From NCBI GenBank assembly GCA_964648705.1, contig CAZYOI010000001.1:1-47272 (forward strand): DNA of 47,272 nucleotides. The letters run 5' to 3'. This DNA is from CAZDXV01 sp964648705. Its GTDB lineage: Bacteria; Patescibacteriota; Minisyncoccia; Minisyncoccales; GWA2-38-27. Position numbers and translations under genes: made by a program. The notes below the pieces were generated by a model that worked only from the letters and a program-made list of their open reading frames with translations, was not told where the DNA came from and ran no database searches. Positions 40,751 through 47,272 of the stretch are shown one piece after another. The first letter of the stretch is position 1. Every line of letters starts with the position of its first letter.

Positions 40751-41889
40751 ATTATCAGTCTTTTGAGAAACTCGCCTGCCTGAGAAAAAGTGACCATTCT
40801 GGAGAGAGCATATCTTGCGTATGCTCTTTTTTGCTGGGGGTTTAGCATTTCCTCCCATAAAGTATGAAAGTAGTCTGAAATTCCGTAGCAATACTGGTAG
40901 GTTCTTAGCAGGGGGTCTTGGACCCAGTTTTTCAAGTTTAGCCTGATTTTTTCTTCTCTTAGAAATGGATGCTGAAGGAGGTACCGGACCAGCTTTTCCG
41001 GATCTTCTCCTTCGTTTGCCCGGATATGGGCGTTGTTGTTGAGAAAGTTCCTCAATTTTCTCTGTTCTCTGGCCAGCGCTCCGTAAGGAGAGAGCTGGAT
41101 TTCCAGAAAATATGAGATAGCATCGGCTATTCCCTCCGAGACAAAGGTATGGGGATCATGCACAGTGGTAAGCCCCAGAGCCGGATTTATCCTTCCTTCC
41201 TCAATAGCTTCTTTTACCATTTTCATTTGCAAAAAGTGTCCTCCTATTTCATGCAGCACCAGAAACTCCAGGTCCCCTTTATGCCAGGTTTGGCAGGGAT
41301 GAAAATTGAGAGTCAGTTCAAACTCTCCTTCTGAGGTCTTGCTCCAGGCCTGCCAATAAGCTTTCTTTTCGGCAAAGCTCAATTTGTAGGGGAGAGCTGC
41401 CTTTTCCGAATCAAGAAGGGCCAGAACCCTGGGGAGATAGAGCTCCTGGGCTCTTTTGGCTTCCTTTTCTGCTTCTTCTCTGGTTAATTTCAGGTCTTCG
41501 GAAAGCTCTTTAGCTGTTCTTTTTTTGGGAACGCCGAATTCGGAAAGAAGGGCTCGGACTTTCTCTTTCTCTCTTTGAATCACTTCTTCTGAAATAAAGC
41601 AGGGTCTTAAGCCAAGAGTGTTGATTATATAAAGTGGAAACGGGATTTCCTCTCCCATTAAAGCTCTCAAATACCAGATGGAAGACTGCAGTTTTGCTTT
41701 TAAGAACTGTTCGTCTTCTCTTTGGGGCCTGAGCTCGCTTTCCCCTCTTAATTCTATTAAATGGGAAAGAACTTCGCTTCTTTCTTTAAAAGGGGTTGTT
41801 TCCCCTCTTTCCGGAATGAGGTCAAAGTCTATTACTCCGTCCAGTTCATGCCAGCCTCGGTAGAGCGCGATTATCCTTTGAGTATCCAT
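40741..41889 (-). CDS. DUF1704/MATCAP-like zinc carboxypeptidase-type protein
   Basis: The 382-aa form starting at 41889 (MDTQRIIALYRGW) is preferred. The active-site motif is HEIGGHFLQ (His213, Glu214, His218, the HExxxH form) with SEGIAD downstream (Glu252), matching the HEIGTH and QEGLA motifs of the DUF1704 / tyrosine carboxypeptidase (MATCAP) family. TLNFHPCQTWHKGDLEFLVL precedes it. The longer 531-residue frame is rejected since its extra part is antisense to the gam-like gene and the ATG at 41928 overlaps the -10 box. Substrate is unknown. Confidence 0.65.
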   Translation of the reverse strand: MDTQRIIALYRGWHELDGVIDFDLIPERGETTPFKERSEVLSHLIELRGESELRPQREDEQFLKAKLQSSIWYLRALMGEEIPFPLYIINTLGLRPCFISEEVIQREKEKVRALLSEFGVPKKRTAKELSEDLKLTREEAEKEAKRAQELYLPRVLALLDSEKAALPYKLSFAEKKAYWQAWSKTSEGEFELTLNFHPCQTWHKGDLEFLVLHEIGGHFLQMKMVKEAIEEGRINPALGLTTVHDPHTFVSEGIADAISYFLEIQLSPYGALAREQRKLRNFLNNNAHIRANEGEDPEKLVRYLLQHPFLREEKIRLNLKNWVQDPLLRTYQYCYGISDYFHTLWEEMLNPQQKRAYARYALSRMVTFSQAGEFLKRLIMSG

Positions 41890-41926
41890 TTCTACCCTTT
41901 CTGTTATCAAGGAACAAGGTGCCCCC

Positions 41927-41954
41927 ATTCTATATCCTTTTTCTTCAATGTCAA
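41927..41954 (-). promoter_or_regulatory. Promoter of the DUF1704-like gene
   Basis: On the minus strand TTGACA (plus 41949-41954), 16-nt spacer, TAGAAT (plus 41927-41932). Transcript begins about 30 nt before ATG 41889. Confidence 0.7.
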
Positions 41955-41956
41955 GC

Positions 41957-41985
41957 TTGATTTTAAAGACAAGATGCTTTAGAAT
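41957..41985 (+). promoter_or_regulatory. Promoter of the gam-like gene
   Basis: TTGATT 41957-41962, 17-nt spacer, TAGAAT 41980-41985, back to back with the minus promoter (2 bp between -35 boxes). Leader of about 24 nt with Shine-Dalgarno. Confidence 0.65.
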
Positions 41986-42015
41986 AGATTTGAGCACTTT
42001 AAAAAGGAGAAAGAG

Positions 42016-42540
42016 ATGGCCAAGAAAACCGTTAGCTCCCTGGAAGAAGCAGAGAAGGCAGTCGGCGAGATCGGAAGATGCCAGAGAGAGCTGGCCGATC
42101 TTCAGAATGATCTTCAGAAGCAGATAGAAAGCCTTAAAAAGCAGGTTAAAGAAAGAGCCCAGAAGCGCCAGAAAAGGGTAAAAGAGCTTCTTGACGCCCT
42201 TTTTGCTTTTGCTCAGAAAAACAGGAGCAGGCTTACAGAAGGAGGAAAGAAGACGGTTGATCTTTCCACCGGTCAGATAAGCTGGAGAAAGACTCCTTTG
42301 TCCGTTTCTTTTAAAAACAAAGAAAGAGTGGTTCAAGCCTGCGAAGAGCTGGGTCTGGAAAGATTTCTGCGCCTTAAAAAAGAGCCAGACAAGGAAGCTA
42401 TGAGAAAGGAGGCTGATGCGGCCTCTGAGATTCCCGGAGTTTCTGTGGGGAGAAAAGAGGAGTTTGTGGTAAAACCCTCTGATTCTGGAAAAGAGGCCAC
42501 CAAAAAAGTTCCTCTCAAAAAGGAAGCAAAAAGAAGATAG
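42016..42540 (+). CDS. gam: Mu Gam-like host-nuclease inhibitor protein
   Basis: The 174-aa protein matches phage Mu Gam along its length: an N-terminal coiled coil (RCQRELADLQNDLQKQIESL), then NRSRLTEGGKKTVDLSTGQI followed by SWRKTPLSVSF, ELGLERFLRLKKEPDKEA and SVGRKEEFVVKP, as in Mu Gam NRDELTNGGK / GDVSWRVRPPSVS / LGLQRFIRTKQEINKEA. Gam binds double-strand DNA ends (Ku-like fold) and blocks RecBCD-type exonucleases. It has its own promoter, Shine-Dalgarno (GGAG, 6 nt before ATG) and terminator, and a Lys-rich tail. No other phage gene is close. Confidence 0.88.
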   Translation: MAKKTVSSLEEAEKAVGEIGRCQRELADLQNDLQKQIESLKKQVKERAQKRQKRVKELLDALFAFAQKNRSRLTEGGKKTVDLSTGQISWRKTPLSVSFKNKERVVQACEELGLERFLRLKKEPDKEAMRKEADAASEIPGVSVGRKEEFVVKPSDSGKEATKKVPLKKEAKRR

Positions 42541-42547
42541 AGCAAAT

Positions 42548-42575
42548 CCCTGCAGCAGTTCTGCAGGGTTTTTTT
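42548..42575 (+). terminator. Terminator of the gam-like gene
   Basis: CCCTGCAG (42548-42555) pairs with CTGCAGGG (42561-42568), loop CAGTT, then seven T's. Confidence 0.92.
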
Positions 42576-42583
42576 ATTTATTG

Positions 42584-42589
42584 TATAAT
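42584..42589 (+). promoter_or_regulatory. -10 box, leaderless flippase-like mRNA
   Basis: TATAAT 42584-42589 preceded by TTG; the ATG lies 8 nt later. No clear -35 since the upstream DNA is the terminator. Confidence 0.55.
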
Positions 42590-42597
42590 AAAAAAAT

Positions 42598-43581
42598 ATG
42601 AAGAAGGTTATTCTTTTTGTTTTTTCTGCTTTGCTGGGTTTTGCCCTTTTGTTTTTAGTAACAAAGTATGTCGGCTGGGAGGAGATAAAAGAGGTTCTGC
42701 TCGCCTTTTCCGGGTGGCAGGGTTTGGCCATTGTGGTTTTGAGCTTTCTCATATGGCTGGTAGAGGTCTGGAGATGGAAGTTTATCTTTAAAGTCTACGG
42801 CCGGAGCCTCCCCTTTTTTAAAACGGGGCAGATTCTTTTGAGCAGCTTTTCTCTGTTTTACCTCTTCAGTCCGGCGGCCATATTCGGGGCAGAGGGCTTT
42901 AAAATATACTCTTTCAGGAAAAAGTTCTCTATAGAATGGGAGAAGACGCTGGCCGTAAGCCTGATTGAAAGGGTTCAGAGATGGAGCGTAATAATTCTCT
43001 TTTTGATACCGGGAGCTGTCGCCTTTCCTTTTCTGACATCTTATTCTTTTGAGAACTACAGGCTTGTAGCTTCGGGGTTTATAGGGATGATCAGTCTGGT
43101 TCTTGCCTACTTTTATTACAAGATTATCAGGAGAAAGAGCTTTTTTGACAGGCTCTTGAGGTTCTTTTCTGCAAAGGAAAAGACAGAAAAGATAGAAAAG
43201 GATATTTTCCATTTTTACGATATTAAGAAACCCTTTATCTGGCAGGGCCTCGGGATTACTTTTTTAAAGTACCTTTTGATCTTTTCCCGCGTATGGCTGG
43301 TTCTTGTCTTTTTGGCCGGCATAGGGTTTAATGTTTTTGCCGTCCTGTCTGTTATGTTCTTTATCTACCTCTCTTATCTTCTGCCTCTCCCCGCCAATCT
43401 TGGCGTTTTGGAGGCATCTCAGTTTGTAGCTTTTAAAGCTTTAGGCCTTGGAAGCGCCGTAGGAATCAGCTTCAGCTTTATTATGAGGGGAGCGGAGCTT
43501 GTAATGGCTCTTTTGGGCCTTTTCTTTCTTTTTTCTCTGGGTATGAGTTTTGTTTTTAAAAAGATTAGCAATTTAAGATAA
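42598..43581 (+). CDS. Lysylphosphatidylglycerol synthase TM region / YbhN family membrane protein
   Basis: The 327-aa polytopic protein has about eight helices with the family marks: LSFLIWLVEVWRWKFIF near residue 48, SPAAIFGAEGFKIYSF (compare PxxxGE), LIERVQRWSVIILFLIPG (compare RxxD) and the late YLLPLPANLGVLEASQFVAFKALG. It belongs to the UPF0104/AglD-like group; proteins of this family move or transfer lipids and lipid-linked sugars, but this one's function is not known. It has no MprF lysine transferase domain. Confidence 0.75.
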   Translation: MKKVILFVFSALLGFALLFLVTKYVGWEEIKEVLLAFSGWQGLAIVVLSFLIWLVEVWRWKFIFKVYGRSLPFFKTGQILLSSFSLFYLFSPAAIFGAEGFKIYSFRKKFSIEWEKTLAVSLIERVQRWSVIILFLIPGAVAFPFLTSYSFENYRLVASGFIGMISLVLAYFYYKIIRRKSFFDRLLRFFSAKEKTEKIEKDIFHFYDIKKPFIWQGLGITFLKYLLIFSRVWLVLVFLAGIGFNVFAVLSVMFFIYLSYLLPLPANLGVLEASQFVAFKALGLGSAVGISFSFIMRGAELVMALLGLFFLFSLGMSFVFKKISNLR

Positions 43582-43588
43582 CTTTTTG

Positions 43589-43594
43589 TATAAT
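43589..43594 (+). promoter_or_regulatory. -10 box, leaderless yjbQ mRNA
   Basis: TATAAT 43589-43594 with ATG only 5 nt later at 43600, the tightest case here; transcription would start at or within the start codon. Confidence 0.5.
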
Positions 43595-43599
43595 AAGGG

Positions 43600-43998
43600 A
43601 TGAAGTTTTCTTTAGAGACAAAAGGATTTACAGATATCATAGATATTACAGAGAGGGTTTCTGAAGCTGTTGAAAATTCCGGGATCAAGGAGGGGATCTG
43701 CCTTGTTTCCTGTCCCGGTTCTACCTGCGGCTTTACCACCATAGAATACGAAGAAGGAGCTGTTGAGGATTTAAAAAGAGCTTTGGATAATCTGGTTCCT
43801 ATGAGAAAAGACTACGAGCACTGTAAGAAATGGGGGGACTGCAACGGATACGCCCATATCAGGTCAGCTTTAATGAGGCCTTTTCTCGCTCTTCCCGTTG
43901 AAGGAGGAAAGCCTCTTTTGGGAAGCTGGCAGCAGGTTGTCTTTTTGGATTTTGACAACAGGCCGAGAAAAAGAGAAATAACGATTAAGGTAAAGTAA
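43600..43998 (+). CDS. yjbQ: YjbQ/UPF0047 family protein
   Basis: The 132-aa protein follows the family pattern: FTDIIDITERVSEAV at the start, PGSTCGFTTIEYEEG, NGYAHIRSALMRPFLALPV and LGSWQQVVFLDFDNRPRKR near the end. Members fold as a trimer with weak thiamine-phosphate synthase activity; the physiological role is unknown. The usual HT/SA in the first motif appears as STCGFT. It sits one base before the MFS gene. Confidence 0.85.
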   Translation: MKFSLETKGFTDIIDITERVSEAVENSGIKEGICLVSCPGSTCGFTTIEYEEGAVEDLKRALDNLVPMRKDYEHCKKWGDCNGYAHIRSALMRPFLALPVEGGKPLLGSWQQVVFLDFDNRPRKREITIKVK

Positions 43999-43999
43999 T

Positions 44000-44662
44000 A
44001 TGCCAAAAAGGATGAACAGGGTAATAAGGTTTTTAATAGCAAGCGATTTCTTTCTGCTTGGAGGATGGGGATTACTTTCTCCTGTCTTTGCCATCTTTAT
44101 TTTAGAGAATATTGCTTTAGATCCTGCCAAAGCGGCGGAAGTAGCAGGGTTTTCAGCTCTTACCTACTGGGGAGTGAAGTCCCTTCTTCAGATACCGACC
44201 AGCAAGTATTTTGACAGGGTCTACGGGGAAAAAGACGATTACTGGATGATGATTCTGGGCCTTTTTATAAACGGAATCGCCCCTTTCGGGTTTTTGTTCG
44301 CCAAAACCCCCTTTCATATCTACGGAATTCAAATAGTCCACGCTCTGGGCATGTCTCTGGTTATTCCTTCCTGGAACGCCATTTTCACCCGGCACATAGA
44401 CAAAGGCCGGGAGGCCTACGAATGGGCTATGGACAGCACCTCTCTGGGGCTGGCTACGGGAATTACCGGAGGAATAGGAGGCATAGTGGCAGCTCTTTTC
44501 GGCTTCAAGCTTATCTTTGTTCTGGTGGGAACTCTCACTCTTTTTGCCGCTCTTTTGCTTTTGTTTATCAGAAAGGACGTTCTTCCTATGGACAGAAGCT
44601 TAGACAATCTTTTCTCCCGCTTGAACCTTCTCACTCTTTTAAGGCCGAGTAACAAAAAATGA
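44000..44662 (+). CDS. Half-size MFS transporter-like protein
   Basis: The 220-aa membrane protein has six helices, half of the usual twelve: SDFFLLGGWGLLSPVFAIFI (helix 1), a loop with PTSKYFDRVYGEKDDY standing at the position of the conserved D-R loop, then LGLFINGIAPFGFLF and LGLATGITGGIGGIVAALFG. It ends with a short cytoplasmic tail. Because the next gene overlaps its stop (ATGA at 44659) the short length looks real and not a frameshift. A dimer or a partner half could form the transporter. Substrate unknown. Confidence 0.65.
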   Translation: MPKRMNRVIRFLIASDFFLLGGWGLLSPVFAIFILENIALDPAKAAEVAGFSALTYWGVKSLLQIPTSKYFDRVYGEKDDYWMMILGLFINGIAPFGFLFAKTPFHIYGIQIVHALGMSLVIPSWNAIFTRHIDKGREAYEWAMDSTSLGLATGITGGIGGIVAALFGFKLIFVLVGTLTLFAALLLLFIRKDVLPMDRSLDNLFSRLNLLTLLRPSNKK

Positions 44663-46356
44663 CAAACCGGGAGCTGGCTAAAATCTTCTACGATATTTCC
44701 AGGTATTTGAAAATGGAAGATGTTCAGTTCAAGCCCCAGGCCTACCAAAAGGCAGCTCTTGCCCTTGAGGGCTTAGAGGAAGACGCAGAAGACATCTACC
44801 GGGAGGGAGGACTTAAAGCTTTAGAGGAGATACCCGGAGTGGGAAAGAGCATAGCTGAAAAAATAGAAGAGTATATTAAGACAGGAAAGATAAAATACTA
44901 CGAGAAGTTTAAAAAGAAGCTTCCCTTAAAGCTGGAAGAGCTTACTTCTGTCGAGGGAATGGGCCCCAAAAAGGCCAAAGCCCTCTACAGGGAGCTCGGA
45001 ATAAGGGATTTGAAAACTTTGGAGAAAGCGGCAAAGAAAGGCAAGATTAGAAATCTGGAGGGGTTTGGAGAGAAAACGGAAAAGAATATTCTCCAGGGAA
45101 TAGAGTTTGTCAAAAGAAGCAAAGGAAGGTTTCTTCTGGGAGAGATTATGCCCGCGGTAAAAGAGATTTTGAATAAGCTGGAGGGGCTGAAAGAGGTTGA
45201 GAAAATAGATCTGGCAGGGTCTCTCAGAAGAATGAAAGAGACAATAGGGGACGCGGACATACTTGTCTTTTCCAAAAAGCCCGAGAAAGTGATGGACTAT
45301 TTTACTTCTATGGACGGGGTAGCCAAGGTCTGGAGCAAAGGCTCCACCCGTTCTTCTATAAGGACAAAAGAAGGAATGGATGTTGATTTAAGGATAGTTC
45401 CCAAAAAGAGCTACGGCTCTGCTCTCCAGTACTTTACGGGGAATAAAGACCACAATATACAGACAAGGAAGATAGCTATGGAAAAGGGATTGAAGCTTAA
45501 CGAGTACGGAGTTTTCAGGGGCTCTAAACAGATAGCGGGTTCTGCGGAAAAAGAGGTTTACAAAGCCATAGGGCTTCCTTTTTTTCCTCCTGAGATAAGA
45601 AGAGGAGAAGAAGAAATAGAGGCAGCTTTAAAGGGAAAGCTTCCTGATTTAATAGAGTACGGCGATATCAAAGGAGATCTTCACTGCCATTCTGACTGGG
45701 GCGGGGGAGAGAGCTCTCTAGAAGAAATAGCAGACAAAGCGGAAGAGATGGGCTATCAGTATGTAGGCATAGCGGACCACACCAAGTTTTTAAGAATAGA
45801 GAACGGCCTGAACGAAAAAGAGCTTGAAAAAAGAAACAAGGAGATAGACAAGCTCGACAAAAAAGTAAAGGTTTTAAAAGGATGCGAAGCCAATATCTTA
45901 AACGATGGCTCTATTGACATTAAAGACGAAGCTTTGTCCAAGCTTGACTTTGTAATTGCGGGCATCCACTCTTCTTTTAAAAGAGAGAATATGACAGAGA
46001 GGATAATAAGGGCTATGGAAAATCCCAATGTTGATATTATCTCCCATCCTACGGGAAGGCTGATTCAGAAAAGGGATGAATACAATGTTGATATTGAGAG
46101 ATTGCTGAAAGCCGCTAAAAGGACAAGGACCGTTTTGGAGATTAACGCCTTTCCTTTGAGGTTAGACCTAAAGGATATTTACATTAAAAGGGCTAAAGAA
46201 CTGGGAGTTAAAATGATAATCAATACAGACGCCCATCAGGCAGACCAGATGAAGTTTATGGAGTACGGCATAGGCCAGGCCAGAAGGGGATGGGCCGAGA
46301 AAAAGGACATTATAAATACTTATTCTTTGGATAAGCTTTTAAAATCTTTAAAATAA
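44659..46356 (+). CDS. polX: DNA polymerase/3'-5' exonuclease PolX
   Basis: The 565-aa repair protein has an N-terminal 8-kDa-type helix-hairpin-helix region (IPGVGKSIAEKIEEYI, VEGMGPKKAKALYRELG), a family X polymerase core with GSLRRMKETIGDADILV and the third metal ligand in DVDLRIVP, YFTGNKDHN, then a C-terminal PHP nuclease domain (from ~340: GDLHCHSDWGGGESS, IADHTKF, GCEANIL, IAGIHSS, ISHPTGR, NTDAHQ). This is the bacterial PolX architecture used in base excision repair. It overlaps the half-MFS gene by 4 bp and abuts the NUDIX gene. Confidence 0.95.
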   Translation: MTNRELAKIFYDISRYLKMEDVQFKPQAYQKAALALEGLEEDAEDIYREGGLKALEEIPGVGKSIAEKIEEYIKTGKIKYYEKFKKKLPLKLEELTSVEGMGPKKAKALYRELGIRDLKTLEKAAKKGKIRNLEGFGEKTEKNILQGIEFVKRSKGRFLLGEIMPAVKEILNKLEGLKEVEKIDLAGSLRRMKETIGDADILVFSKKPEKVMDYFTSMDGVAKVWSKGSTRSSIRTKEGMDVDLRIVPKKSYGSALQYFTGNKDHNIQTRKIAMEKGLKLNEYGVFRGSKQIAGSAEKEVYKAIGLPFFPPEIRRGEEEIEAALKGKLPDLIEYGDIKGDLHCHSDWGGGESSLEEIADKAEEMGYQYVGIADHTKFLRIENGLNEKELEKRNKEIDKLDKKVKVLKGCEANILNDGSIDIKDEALSKLDFVIAGIHSSFKRENMTERIIRAMENPNVDIISHPTGRLIQKRDEYNVDIERLLKAAKRTRTVLEINAFPLRLDLKDIYIKRAKELGVKMIINTDAHQADQMKFMEYGIGQARRGWAEKKDIINTYSLDKLLKSLK

Positions 46357-46788
46357 ATGCCTAAAGAAAAGTCAGCCGGAGCTGTAATATTCAGAAGAGA
46401 AGATGGTAAAATATACTATCTTCTTTTGCATTACGGAGCGGGACACTGGGATTTTGTAAAAGGGCACGTTGAAAAAGGGGAATCAGAGAAAGAAACAGCA
46501 AGAAGAGAGACAGAAGAGGAAACAGGAATAAAAGATTTAAAGTTTATGGAGGGCTTTAAAGAATGGATAAAGTATTTCTTTAAAAAGAGCTACGGCAAGA
46601 AAAAGGGCCCCCTTGTTTTTAAAATAGTGGATTTCTTTTTGGCTGAAACCAAAACTAAAAAGATAAAGCTCTCTTTTGAGCACCAGGGCTTTAAATGGCT
46701 TCCTTTTGAAGAAGCTTTAAATCAGCTTACTTTTAAGAAGGCCAAGGATATTTTAGAGAAGGCTCATAAGTTCTTGACACAGAGGTAA
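46357..46788 (+). CDS. NUDIX hydrolase, diadenosine tetraphosphatase-like
   Basis: The 143-aa enzyme has the complete Nudix box at residues 36-58 (GHVEKGES, then RRETEEETGI), with AGAVIFRREDG and HYGAGHWDFVKG before it, the arrangement of the asymmetric Ap4A hydrolase group that also acts as 5'-RppH-like enzymes. It would cleave a nucleoside diphosphate linked to another moiety. Its 3' end contains the -35 of the next promoter. Confidence 0.85.
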   Translation: MPKEKSAGAVIFRREDGKIYYLLLHYGAGHWDFVKGHVEKGESEKETARRETEEETGIKDLKFMEGFKEWIKYFFKKSYGKKKGPLVFKIVDFFLAETKTKKIKLSFEHQGFKWLPFEEALNQLTFKKAKDILEKAHKFLTQR

Positions 46789-46802
46789 TTCTTTGGTATA
46801 AT
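46774..46802 (+). promoter_or_regulatory. Perfect consensus promoter for the last gene
   Basis: TTGACA 46774-46779, 17-nt spacer, TATAAT 46797-46802; transcription starts near 46809, 76 nt before the ATG. Confidence 0.85.
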
Positions 46803-46808
46803 GTAAGT

Positions 46809-46884
46809 ATAAGTTCTTTGATTGGTTCGTCTGGGACGCCGGGTGTTCCGGCGGAAGGGGCGAACCGCAATAAGGAGACTTGCG
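46809..46884 (+). promoter_or_regulatory. Folded leader with Shine-Dalgarno in a hairpin loop
   Basis: GGTTCG (46824-46829) pairs with CGAACC (46861-46866); inside it, CGCCGG (46837-46842) pairs with CCGGCG (46848-46853), loop GTGTT, with an internal loop of two purine-rich 7-nt strands. Directly after it, CGCAA (46866-46870) can pair with TTGCG (46880-46884) leaving TAAGGAGAC as loop, so the GGAG at 46874-46877 is presented single-stranded and the ATG follows the stem. The C at 46866 is shared by both helices, so coaxial stacking or competition is possible. Confidence 0.65.
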
Positions 46885-47272
46885 ATGTCTAACAGAACCG
46901 ACAATATGGTGTCTGGCGCGGGATTGGTAACCTCATTCGTTATCAATCTCATCAATGCTGTTCAGAGAGCAGGAGGATCGTCAGAGGATATCCATTCTCT
47001 GGCCGATCCCGAAAAGAGCCGAGCGGTTTGGGATCAGATCGCCCGGATTATCGTGGGAGAAGACTCTGGCGCCCGCCAGACCTTCAAGGTTTTGGTGGAC
47101 TACACCAAAACCTTGAAAGAGATGATTAGGGAGGGAAAGTACGACTGGGTGAGCAGTAATATCACCCAAGAAAATTTCCCTCTTCAAGGAAAAGGAAGAC
47201 AGGAAGTGGAGATTCAACTTTTCCATTTCAGTTACGCTGTAGGAAGCGAAGAAGTACTGGAAGAAATGGAAA
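46885..47272 (+). CDS. CPR-type hypothetical protein, partial at right edge
   Basis: ATG 46885 opens a frame that runs without a stop to the window end (129 residues seen). Start MSNRTDNMVSGAG; then VWDQIARIIVGEDS, FKVLVDYTKTLKEMIREGKY, DWVSSNITQENFPLQG, EVEIQLFHFSYAVGSEEVLE. From memory this resembles a family frequent in Parcubacteria with DYTK..EEMI..GKYDWVNSDIT..HFP and HFNR..SSEE motifs, of unknown function. It has the best promoter and Shine-Dalgarno of the window and more C-ending codons than its neighbours. Confidence 0.7.
   Translation, partial: MSNRTDNMVSGAGLVTSFVINLINAVQRAGGSSEDIHSLADPEKSRAVWDQIARIIVGEDSGARQTFKVLVDYTKTLKEMIREGKYDWVSSNITQENFPLQGKGRQEVEIQLFHFSYAVGSEEVLEEME

Noticed and set aside
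41890..42336. N-terminal 149-residue extension of the DUF1704-like protein
   Set aside because: It is antisense to the well-supported gam-like gene and lies upstream of the promoter.

Overview
The window is about 47 kb of a densely packed bacterial chromosome of moderate-to-low GC. It looks like a Patescibacteria/CPR genome, most likely of the Parcubacteria type. Reasons: very short or overlapping gene junctions, shortened versions of universal proteins (UvrC without its helix-hairpin-helix end, a half-size MFS protein, a 315-residue YchF), an archaeal-type cupin phosphoglucose isomerase, O-antigen-ligase/TPR fusions, Gly/Cys-type peptidoglycan-binding repeats, and almost no metabolism. TGA ends many genes (ligA, recA's neighbours, acylphosphatase's upstream gene), so the UGA-glycine code of Gracilibacteria/SR1 does not apply. 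Taxonomy is an inference from gene style, not a measured placement.

Layout. 1-2.3 kb: O-antigen ligase/TPR membrane protein. 2.32-2.53 kb: an unidentified structured RNA with its own promoter and terminator. 2.6-5.5 kb: EF-Tu-domain-like protein, MgtC, amino-acid permease, a 30-aa membrane microprotein, a winged-helix-like protein, acylphosphatase, a small membrane protein. 5.5-7.0 kb: a Glu-repeat protein facing away from a membrane protein, a 44-aa coupled ORF and a PHP phosphoesterase. 7.05-12.7 kb: pilin-like protein, ligA, a second O-antigen ligase/TPR protein, RodA/FtsW. 12.7-22.7 kb: rpoB, rpoC (interrupted by a 100-N assembly gap), ftsK, recA. 22.7-24.7 kb (minus): ychF-rpsF-ssb-rpsR. 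24.7-26.1 kb: phosphomannomutase. 26-32.3 kb (minus): one overlapping operon of a 4-TM protein, secG, a peptide-binding protein carrying an inserted peptidoglycan-binding domain, cupin PGI, tRNA-Leu(CAG), RNase J, trpS and a nucleotidyltransferase. 32.3-36.4 kb: divergent uvrC and uvrA. 36.4-38.7 kb: a 71-aa protein, groES, groEL. 38.7-40.7 kb: a leader peptide and attenuator, then greA and an M49-like metallopeptidase. 40.7-42.5 kb: divergent DUF1704-like metallopeptidase and a Mu Gam-like protein. 42.6-46.8 kb: flippase-like membrane protein, YjbQ, half-MFS, PolX, NUDIX. 46.8 kb to the end: a strong promoter, a structured leader with the Shine-Dalgarno inside a hairpin loop, and a partial CPR-type protein.

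The most interesting signals are regulatory RNA. Upstream of greA a 32-aa leader ORF ends inside one arm of a hairpin that excludes an intrinsic terminator just before greA; the promoter of this unit carries a perfect inverted repeat on its -35 box. Upstream of 2.58 kb lies a free-standing structured RNA of unknown family. At the right end a folded leader presents the ribosome-binding site in a loop. Across the window, eight promoter -10 boxes lie only 5-13 nt from a start codon, so leaderless or near-leaderless mRNAs appear to be the rule for core genes, while three accessory genes have classical Shine-Dalgarno sites.

All functional names come from motifs read in the translated sequence and memory of the families; no database search was possible.
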